A DNA stretch of 64,000 nucleotides from NCBI GenBank assembly GCA_021397845.1, contig CM038053.1, positions 83,513,157 through 83,577,156 on the forward strand, in the 5' to 3' direction. Position numbers and translations under genes: made by a program. Below are positions 55,561 through 64,000 of the stretch, one piece after another. Position 1 is the first letter of the stretch; each line of letters opens with the position of its first letter. The notes under the pieces were generated by a model. The model ran no database searches, had not been told where the DNA came from, and saw nothing but the letters and a program-made list of their open reading frames with translations. The stretch is from Areca catechu (taxonomy: Eukaryota > Streptophyta > Magnoliopsida > Arecales > Arecaceae).

Positions 55561-58500
55561 GAAGAAGTTCATACTATTTTGTCATTGGATTCTTCCATTT
55601 CAAATACTTGGGTATTGGATATCGCCTGTGGTCATAATATCTGCAAATCATTGCAGGGGCTGCAGAGGCTTAGAGTATTGAAGGAAGGAGACTTCGAGCT
55701 CTACGGTGCTGGAGGAGAGTCCATCCAAGCAGAGGCCGTAGGGACTTATATCTTGAAGTTCCTTCGGGGAAGATTTTAGAGCTGAGAGATTGTTACTATA
55801 TGCCTAAGGTCATTAGAAATATCAGATCTATACCCTTGTTACTTAAACAAGGTTATACTATAAATGTGATGAGGAATGGTTGCTCAATCAGCTTTTCTAA
55901 TGAAATTATATGTTGTGGCGTATTTTGCAATGGTCTTTTAACTCTATCCACTAATGACAATATACTTCATGTAACTAACAAACGAAAGAGAGATGATGTA
56001 AATAATACTTTTTTTTGGCACTGTTGGCTTGAACATATTAGTGAGACTAGATTTGCAAGTTATACAAGGAAAATTTCCTTAATCCTTATGATTATGAATC
56101 ATTAGGAACTTGTGAATCATGTCTCATGGGTAAAAATGGCCAAGACTCCATTTAGCGGACATAGAGAAAGGACAACTGAGTTATTAGGACTCATACATAC
56201 AGATGTATGTGGGCCTATGACACTCAGGCCAAGGGTGGATACTCTTATTTCATCACTTTTACTGATGATTTTTCAAGTACGGATTGTGTATCTTATAAAC
56301 CAAGTCCGAAGCCTTTGATAAATTTTTAGAGTATCAAAGTATGGTAGAGACACAAACGGGGAAAAGTATTAAAATCCTTCGATCAGATCAAGGAGGTGAA
56401 TACTTATCCACTGAGTTTCTCGATCACCTTAAAGAAAAAAGGATTACTCTGAATGGATCCCTCATTACACACCACAATTCAATGGTATTGCTGAAGGAGG
56501 AACCCGTACCTTATTAGATATGGTATGGTCCATGATGTGCTTCACAGAGTTACCTGTTTTCTTTTGTGGATATGCCTTGGAAACCGCAGCTAATATCTTA
56601 AATAGAGTACCATCTAAATCTGTCTCTAGCACTCCATATGGGATATGGAGGGTAAGAAACCCAATCTTAAGTATCTTAAGATATGGGATGTCCTGCCTAT
56701 GTCAAAAGAAATTTTGGACATAAGCTGGATGCTAGAGCAGATAAGTATCTATTTGTAGGATATCCTAAAGATAGTATAGGATATATGTTCTCACCCCCCT
56801 ACTGAACAAAAAGTTTTTATCAGTAGGCATGCACTTTTCTGGAGAAAGAGTTCATCCTACAAAAGGGCAGTGGGAGAAATATTGAACTTGAACAAGTTCA
56901 ACAAATAGATACATCTCAGCCAAATGATAACATAGTTAGTATAAACTAGAACACACCACTCCTATCCGTAGGTCTGATAGGGTGCGTCATGCACCTGAGA
57001 GGTATGGGTTCATTATTGAAAATAATGAAGCCCGGATCATTGAAAATGATGAGCCTCTAACCTATACGGATGCTGTCATGAGTAGGGACTCAGACAGATG
57101 GCTAGAAGCCATGAGATCCAAATGGACTCCATATATGTCAACCAAGTTTGGACTTTGGTTGATGCACCAAAGGGTGTTAACCTTATTGATGCAAATGGGT
57201 CTATAAGAAAAAGATTGGCGTAGATGGCCAAGTTGAAACTTGTAAAGCCAGGTTAGTGGCTAAGGATTTCAGACAAAATAGGAAATATATTATGATGAAA
57301 CATTTTCTCCTATTGCCATGCTCAAATCTATTCAGATCATGCTTGCTATAACAGTATATCATGATTATGAAATCTGGCAGATGGATGTGAAAACCGCATT
57401 CCTTAATAGTTTTCTTGAGGAAGAGGTCTATATGTCACAGCCAGAAGGTTTTGCCTTGGAGACAAAACCTAATCAGGTATGTAGGCTGAAGAAATCCATT
57501 TATGGATTAAAGCAAGCATCCAAGAGTTGGAACATCCGATTTGATAAGACATTCAAAGAGTTTGACTTTATAAAAAATGAGGATTAATCTTGTGTGTATA
57601 AGAGACTAGTGGGAGTGCCATAGTTTTCTTGGTTCTCTGTATGTGGATGACATACTCCTTATTAGGAATGATATCCCAATGTTACAATCAGTCAAGGTAT
57701 GGTTATCTAAACAGTTTTCCATGAAAGACTTGGGAGAAGCATCCTATATACTGGATATGAAGATCTATAGAGATAGATCTAGGAGGATGCTAGGCTTATC
57801 CCAGTCTAGGTATATTGACCAAGTGCTAAAGAGATTTAGCATGGAGGGAAGTAAAAGAGGTTACTTGTCCATTGGTCATGGAATACATCTTTCTAAGAAG
57901 ATGTCTCCTAAGATACCTGAAGAAAGAAATAGAATGAGTTCTATACCTTATGCTTCGGATGTAGGATCTATAATGTATGCTATGTTATGTACCAGGCCTG
58001 ATATGGTATATGCCTTAGGTATAGCCAGCAGATTTCAGGCTGATCCAGGAGAGGATCACTGGAAGGCTGTGAAAATATTCTTAAGTACTTGAGAAGGACT
58101 AAGGATTTTTTCTGATATACGGAGGATCTGATCTTAACTGGAAGCTTATTCAAATTCTAGTTTTCAATCAGATCCAGATGATAGCAAATCTATTTCAGGA
58201 TATATTTTTATCCTAAATAGAGGAGCTGTAAGCTGGAAGAGTTCTAAACAGCAGACTGTAGCTGACTCAACAACTGAGGCAGAATACATTGCTGTTAGTG
58301 AAGCTGCCAAGAAAGCTGTCCGAATGAAGTAGTTCATCTCAGAGTTGGGCGTTGTTCCGGAGATTGAAGGTCTAGTACCACTTTACTGTGATTATACTGG
58401 AGCCATCGCTCAAGCTAAGGAACCTAGAGCTCATCACAAATCAAAGCACATTCTAAGACGCTTCCATCTTGTTCGAGAGATTGTTGAAAGACAAGAAGTC

Positions 58501-58620
58501 TGCATTAAAAGAGTAGAAACAAAGAACAACATAGCAACCGTTCACTACAGCTCTACCACAGCAGGAGTTTGATCGCCACCTTGATTGTATGGGGTTAAAA
58601 TTTAAGGTGATTGGCTTTAG
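55561..58620 (+). pseudogene. pol: pol of element D: protease, integrase, RT, RNase H
   Basis: Protease VLDIACGHNICKSLQG, catalytic Asp 55618-55620, Ala at the Gly position. Integrase: CESCLMG, LIHTDVCGPMT, then RSDQGGEYLS and a decayed GIAE.R.RTLLDMV part. RT: QMDVKTAFLNSFLEEEVYM, KKSIYGLKQASKSWNIRFD, and YVDD at 57640-57651 across a frameshift. RNase H: YCDYTGAIAQAKEP, HHKSKHILRRFHLV, ending GDWL-type with a stop at 58618-58620. Many frameshifts. Confidence 0.9.
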
Positions 58621-58634
58621 TGCAAGTGGGAGAT

Positions 58635-59907
58635 TGAAAGGATTATGCCCTAAAGGCCAATCAAAATGTTGTATTTCGATGGGATTTTCTTTGTATCCCA
58701 AACTAGTGTATTGGCATTATCATTAATAAAGGTATTTTATTTAATTATACGCTGTGTCTTATTAATTTTATTAAGATATGATGAACCCCATAGATTAGGG
58801 CTATGATTCTAGGGTTATGATGAGATTACCAGTGAGACCTAAAGCCTTAAAACCCTAATCTAGATATTCTTGGTCGATGGGATATTGAGTAGGGGATCAA
58901 TGTTTCCGGTAAGACCAGCACATCCTATGTATGCTTGATGAAGAGGGTGAATGATCTCACAGTCACTTGTGTTTGACACTAATACTAGGATGTGGGTGCT
59001 CATTAGAGAATGAGTTCACTGAATGGATCCAGCTTGAGAACATCTAATGGAACCTTATCTGTTTGTCAATAGATAGTTCTCATAGTGGGAGTAGTGCATG
59101 TGGTCCTCTGACCTGAGACTGCCATGGTACCTTGTATGCATAAATCCATACTTTGGTTCATACTCAATCATGACACTGAGTCATGCATGGGGTGATAATG
59201 GGTATGGTGGATTGCATATGGAGGTTGTGAGTAGGTCAAAAAGGAATCGATCAACCCTAGTAAGAGGGAAGCGCATCCAGATGATTTCAATCAAATGAAG
59301 ATTCGAAAAATCTTTGATCAAAGTATGAACATTAGAAATAGTTTCTAATGGTTCATTAATGAATCATCATTATCAGATTGAAAAAGGAATGAAAATGAAA
59401 TTAGATTTGACAAGTATCCATATCCATAGTCATATTCAGGATGCAAGTAGATCGAAGGACTGAATTGCCCGGTAACTCACCACTGAAGGGTATTTTGGTA
59501 ATTCCACCAAATATTCCTCATCTTCCATGTAGGCATGACACGTTGCTAGACGTCAATCTTGTCTTGTAGGTCTTCATGAACCAATTGATTTAATTTCATG
59601 AGTCAATTCGATGTATGATTCGAATTGGACAATTAGGTGAGCCAATTTGACCTAATTAGGTCAATCATTCGATCACCGTTGAAGGGCAAACGTTTGGACG
59701 CCTGGTGGAGAAGAAGGCTGAATCATGGTTTTCTTCATCGGATTGGATACTAGCGGTTTAGGTTGGTGCCTAAACTCTAGTTTATATTATATGTATGTTT
59801 GTATATTTTAATTCCTAGTAAGGAGGTCTTGGGTTAAGGGTTTGGTAATGGTTTCATAATAAATTTTTGAAATCCATGCTTCTGCCCTGGTCACCAAAAC
59901 CCTTACA
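58635..59907 (+). repeat. 3' LTR of element D with internal deletion
   Basis: Matches the 5' LTR at both ends but lacks the segment equivalent to about 52078-53223; the join is at 59671-59674 in GATC. Ends ACCCTTACA. Confidence 0.93.
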
Positions 59908-59912
59908 ATTGA

Positions 59913-62682
59913 GAATGTGTTGTTGAAAAATTAAAGCATAATCTTTTGAGTATCAGTCAACTTTATGATATTGGTTTCAATATTTTTCTTCAAGTCTTCA
60001 ATGTGTATAGTAGTTGATCCAATTGACTCTAGCACAATGTTCATTGGACACAGACTTGGTAATATTTATGTAGTGGATCTTAATGATCTAGCTATGTCAA
60101 GAAATACAAGTCTTGGAGCAATGAATGACAAGAGCAAGGAATCAAGTTTAATATGGCATACGTGACTTTGACATGCCAGTATGGATACCATTGCAAAACT
60201 TATTTCAAAAGATTTGGTTAAAGGTTTGCCAAAGTTCAAAGTAAATTTTGATTATGTCTGATGCATGTTAATTGGGAAAGCAAGTGAGTGGGAGTTTTAA
60301 ATCAAAAAACATTATTTCTACCACTAGACTCTTAGAGCTACTTCACATGGACCTATTCAGACCTACTAGGACAACAAGCCTAGGTGGTATGAAGTATGGC
60401 CTTGTGATTGTAGATGAGTTTCAAGATACACTTGGATTTTATTTATTGCACATAAAGATGAGACTTTTAAAATATTCAAAAAGTTTTACAAAAGAGTTTC
60501 AAACTTGAAAAATATTTTTATTATTTCTATTCATAGTGATTATGGTACAGAATTTGAAATCAATATTTTGATCACTTTTACACAAAGCACGGTATTGATC
60601 ACAACTTCTCAGCTTTTAGAACACCACTGCAAAATGGTGTTGTAGGAAGAAAGAATAGAACTTTGGAAAAAAATGTCTAGAATAATGTTTTGTGAAGGAA
60701 ATCTTTCAAAATACTTTTGGACAGAAGTTGTAAATATCGCTTGCTATATTTGAACAGAATTTTATTAAACCTATTTAGAAAAAACCCCTATGAACAGTGG
60801 AACAATAGAAAGCCTAATATCAATTACTTTCATGTTTTTGGCTATAAATATTTTGTTCTTAATAATGGTAAATACAATCTTGGTATGTTTGATGCAAAAT
60901 CCGACGAGAATATCTTTCTTGGTTATTCTTCAAATAGTAAAGCCTATCGAGTTTTGAATAAAAGAACTTTAACTGTGGAAGAATAAATATATGGGTTTTT
61001 AATGAAACGACATTACATCTTCTAGAAAAGAAGATTGTGCTGATGATGATGCAGGTGCACTTGAACATGGACTAAAGGATTTGACTCTCAAAGACAAACA
61101 AACAAGTGAACAACATGAAGATGTGGTAAGCAAATAATGATGATATACCTAAAGAATGGAGGAATGTACACTGACATCCTAAAAAAATATTATAGGAGAT
61201 CCATCTCAAGGTGTTAGAACCCGAGCCTCACATAGGGATGCACAGATTTGATTGCTTTCGTATCTCATGTAGAACCACACACTATAGAAGAAGCTAAAAC
61301 TGATCCTATTTGGATGTTAGCTATACATGATGAGTTAAACCAATTTAGGAGAAATAATGTTTGGACACTTGTAGAAAGACTTAATGACTACCCTGTTATA
61401 GGCACTAGATGGGTTTATAGAAACAAACTAGATGTGCAAGGTAACGTAATTAGGAAAAGGCTAGACAGGTAGCTCAAGGTTACAATCAAGAAGAGGAAAT
61501 AGATTTTGATGAGACCTATATACCAGTAGCTAAGCTAGAGGCTATTATTTTAAATGGATGTAAAGAGTGCATTTCTAAATGATTTTCTATCTAAAGAGAT
61601 TTTTGTCCAACAACCACTTGGTTTTATCGATCATCACATTTCCAAATCATATTTTTAAATTGAATAAAACTTTATATGGTCTTAAACAGGCACCTAGAGT
61701 CTGGTATGACAGATTAAGTAAGTTTTTAATTAGAAATGATTTTATGAGAGGTAGTGTTGATACTACCCTGTTTATTTAAAGAAAAGACAATGATATTTTA
61801 GTTGTTCAAATTTATGTTGATGATATAATATTTGGATCTACTGATGAATCTTTGTGTCAAGATTTTGCTAAGTTAATGCAAGGTGAATTTGAAATAAGTT
61901 TAATGAGTGAGCTAAGCTACTTCCTCGGACTTTAGATCAAACAATCAAAGGAAGGAATTCTGATCAACCAAGCCAATATATTAAAGAGATTATCAAAAAG
62001 TTTGGCATGGAATAAAGCAAAGAAATTGGAACACCTATGATCAGTTCTTACTTTATTTAATTACTAGTAGACCTAATATTTTATTTAGTGTTTGTATGTG
62101 TGCACGTTTTCAAACAAATCCAAAAGAGTCACACATTATTGCTGTTAAAAGAATCATTAAGTATCTTAAAGGCACATGCAATTTAGGATTATGGTATTCT
62201 AAGCATTCATCTTTAAAGTTAATTAGTTATTCTGATATTGATTATGGAGGTTATAAGATTGATAGAAAAAGTACATGTAGCACTTGTTAATTTCTAGGTG
62301 TCAACTTGATTTCATGGCACTATCGTAAATAGAACTTGTAGCACTGTTTACTGTTGAAACAGAGTATGTGGCAGAGTGGAGCTGTTATGCACAAGTGTTG
62401 TGGATTAAGCAACAGCTAGAAGATTATAGTGTTATTCAGTCAAAAATTTCTATTAAATGTGATAACACTGGTGCTATTAATTTATCTAGAAATCCAATTC
62501 AGCATTCTAGAACTAAGCATATAGAAATTAGACATCATTTCATTCAAGATCATGTTTTGAATAATATTGTAAATTAGAATTTGTACCTACAGAAGATCAA
62601 CTTGCTGATATTTTCACCAAACCACTTAGCCAAGATAGATTTGAAAAGATTAGATGCGAGTTACGTCTATGTGACCCATATT
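59913..62682 (+). pseudogene. pol: pol of element C: integrase, RT and RNase H, decayed
   Basis: Resumes after D with a KLKHNLLSISQL segment. The integrase core begins near 60340 (HMDLFRPTRTTSLGGMKY). RT (from about 61250) has the TRWVYRNKLD region, a [11 protein letters not shown] segment and an intact YVDD at 61813-61824. RNase H (to about 62640) carries CDNTGAINLSRNP and SRTKHIEIRHHF. The end, near LCDPY then stop, matches the end of B pol. At least half a dozen frameshifts or stops separate the pieces. The enzymes would copy genomic RNA into DNA and insert it; this copy is dead. Confidence 0.88.
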
Positions 62683-62968
62683 GAAAGTTTTGACCTAATT
62701 TTTCAAAAATGAGGAAAAATTATCAAGTTATTTCAAAATTCTCTTTAGAGCTTATGACCACCTTCTCTAATACGAAGAACCCATAGAATTTTATATTACA
62801 ATTTTATGAGTTTTAACCTAGATTTATGCTCGACCTGACTTGAGCATCCTATTGTTCTGTCGAGCCGACTCGAGAGTTGGCCGATGATTTTTAAATAGGG
62901 CATCATAGGTTTCAAATCACAAATTCTTTCTGCCCTTCTTATTTTGCCTTAACCATTTCCTATTCCTA
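62683..62968 (+). other. Remnant of the region downstream of pol in C
   Basis: Parallels 19633-19860 of element B, including a TCGAGCCGACTCGAG motif near 62859-62873. It stops abruptly at the deletion junction with the 3' LTR, so any third ORF or PPT has been lost. Confidence 0.7.
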
Positions 62969-63842
62969 ACCTTCTAACAGCTTTATTTCGGTTCCCTAGG
63001 CCCTACAACGGCTATTTCTGATGGAAGACTATAAAGGGGAGTATTTATGAAGATTTAAAATAATTTTGAAGGATTATTGATTGATTATTCTTTAGAAGTT
63101 AAAAGGTTTTCAAGTCTTTCACCAACTCACTTCAAGAGCATTCATGAAAGGATTCAAAGCTCCACCAATTATTCTTCATCACTGAATCCAACCTTTAAAG
63201 AAGTAAAGAAGCAGCTTGAAGAGCATTAAAGAGCATTCAAGGCTAGGCTTCACTTTGATCTTCATCGGCAACACTCAAACAAGCTTGGTTTGTAGGATAG
63301 TTGCTTTATATTTTGATATATCTTGTTTTTCTCTCTAAGAACAGCAAGGGGCTGTGTCTTAAGAGAGGGTTAAAGGTTTTTAGGTGAGCTTCTTGAAAAC
63401 CTAAGTTGGGTTCTTGGTGATCCCGTTATAAAACCAAGATTGGTTTTCTTTGGTAAGCCCGGTTCTAAAAACCAAAGGGATTTAGGTTCTTGGTTAGCCT
63501 ATGTAAAACCAAGTGTGAGGGTTTTCTTTGGTGATCCAGTAAAACCAAAGTGTATAGGTTTGGATTGTGAGCCTGTTAAAACAATCTGACTATATTCCGG
63601 TTGGGGATATAGTGGAAATCCCGAGTGGTGCTTAGTTAGTTGACATAGGAGCGGCTTGCTCTGAACCACTCTAAATATCCTGTATTTGTGATTGCCTTGA
63701 TTGTGTTTAAATTGTTAGCTTCTGCATTGCATATCTCATCACAATAGTAAAGGATTTTTAAATTATACATACTCTTATGACATCTTGCTAAAGTTTTATA
63801 ATCTAATTTACCAACCTCTTGGAAAGCCCCACCTGGGCAATA
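62969..63842 (+). repeat. Truncated 3' LTR of element C
   Basis: Matches 5' LTR positions from about 11492 to 12344 and lacks roughly the first 0.7 kb. AACCTT lies at the junction, and the same string occurs at the corresponding place in the intact LTR. Ends GGGCAATA followed by GAGTA. Confidence 0.9.
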
Positions 63843-63847
63843 GAGTA

Positions 63848-64000
63848 TTTAGCACTCCTCAAACTCATGACGACAGAAGAGAAAAGGAAGAGACCATAAG
63901 AGACAAAATTCTATCTTTTGAGAAAGCTTTTGAAAAAATAAGAGTGAGCCATTAAAGAAGATTTTACCTGAAAAAAGCCTTCATTCTTGCTATTGAGCCT
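63848..64000 (+). repeat. F LTR, continuation after element C
   Basis: Sequence following the right GAGTA duplication (63843-63847). It should join directly to 10765 when C is removed. No coding signal; it runs off the window. Confidence 0.5.

Larger units (their letters stand above)
51035..59907 (+). mobile_element. Element D: Ty1-copia related to E, inserted in pol of C
   Basis: 5' LTR 51035-53454, PBS 53456-53467, gag from 54740, pol to 58620, 3' LTR 58635-59907, TSD ATTGA (51030-51034 and 59908-59912). The 3' LTR is 1,147 bp shorter than the 5' LTR because of an internal deletion. Protein and leader features match E, but the LTRs have diverged enough to count as another subfamily. Confidence 0.94.
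10766..63842 (+). mobile_element. Element C: Ty1-copia Sirevirus, split by B and D
   Basis: 5' LTR 10766-12344 (TGTTGAACCC...), PBS TGGTATCAGAGC at 12347, gag from 12392, and a truncated 3' LTR ending at 63842. TSD GAGTA flanks it at 10761-10765 and 63843-63847. Element B (TSD AACAC) splits gag, and element D (TSD ATTGA) splits pol after the protease. Without the inserts C is about 7.5 kb, short for a Sirevirus because a deletion near 62975 removed the downstream region, the PPT and roughly the first 0.7 kb of the 3' LTR. The two-knuckle gag and leucine-rich linker are Sirevirus-like. Gag and pol are broken by stops and frameshifts. Confidence 0.92.
9976..64000 (+). mobile_element. Element F: outermost LTR, host of the nested stack (partial)
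   Basis: A Sirevirus-like LTR start, TGTTGGCTTTGGCCC, occurs at 9976. F is interrupted at 10765 by element C and resumes at 63848 after the GAGTA target duplication. Only about 0.8 kb on the left and 153 bp on the right are in the window, so its far end, internal region and own target duplication are unseen. Whether F is a solo LTR, a full element or a fragment cannot be decided. Confidence 0.6.

Overview
WHAT IT IS. The window is repeat-dense plant nuclear DNA. All recognisable coding sequence belongs to Ty1-copia LTR retrotransposons, and every copy carries stops and frameshifts. I see no intact host gene, tRNA, rRNA or CRISPR. Several Sirevirus-type elements, long (1.3-2.4 kb) LTRs and a GC-rich captured exon-like fragment suggest a large repeat-rich plant genome, probably a monocot (palm-like is a guess). 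Primer-binding sites match TGGTATCAGAGC, the usual initiator-Met tRNA complement of plant copia elements. LAYOUT. Positions 1-9975 hold decayed, mostly unassignable DNA with a minus-strand solo LTR (1374-3753, same family as element A below) and four minisatellite-like arrays. From 9976 to the right edge the window is one nested stack, reconstructed from LTR termini (TG..CA or decayed versions) and 5-bp target-site duplications (TSDs). F is an LTR starting at 9976. C (Sirevirus, 10766-63842, TSD GAGTA) sits inside F. B (Sirevirus, 12981-49669, TSD AACAC) sits in the gag of C. D (non-Sire copia, 51035-59907, TSD ATTGA) sits in the pol of C. A (non-Sire copia, 23676-47652, TSD CTTCT) and solo LTR G (47995-49456, minus, TSD GGTAC) both sit in the 3' LTR of B. 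L (a non-autonomous element, 26261-38802, TSD GACTT/GACTA) sits in the 5' leader of A. Solo LTR H (42746-44016, TSD TCAAG) sits in the RT of A. E (copia, 28522-38308, TSD GAGAG) sits in the 3' LTR of L. The deepest chain is F<C<B<A<L<E, six levels. HOW PARTS RELATE. Removing the insertions rejoins each older element across its TSD: gag of C rejoins across B, pol of C across D, RT of A across H, and the 3' LTR of B across A and G. D and E are relatives (same gag start, same leader, related LTRs). B and C are relatives; B keeps a third ORF downstream of RNase H, which C lacks because a deletion removed its 3' end and the front of its 3' LTR. MOST INTERESTING. (1) The untranslated leaders of D and E carry four successive hairpins with different but self-complementary stems and a conserved TTG..CAA-type apical part, next to a larger stem closed by GTCATCATAC/GTATGATGAC. 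(2) Element L appears to have captured a fragment resembling plant importin beta-3. (3) D and E share an unusual DxA protease motif. (4) The Sirevirus LTRs are filled with a repeated quasi-palindrome, GAGCCGACTC. All calls are by eye; no alignment, folding or database search was run.
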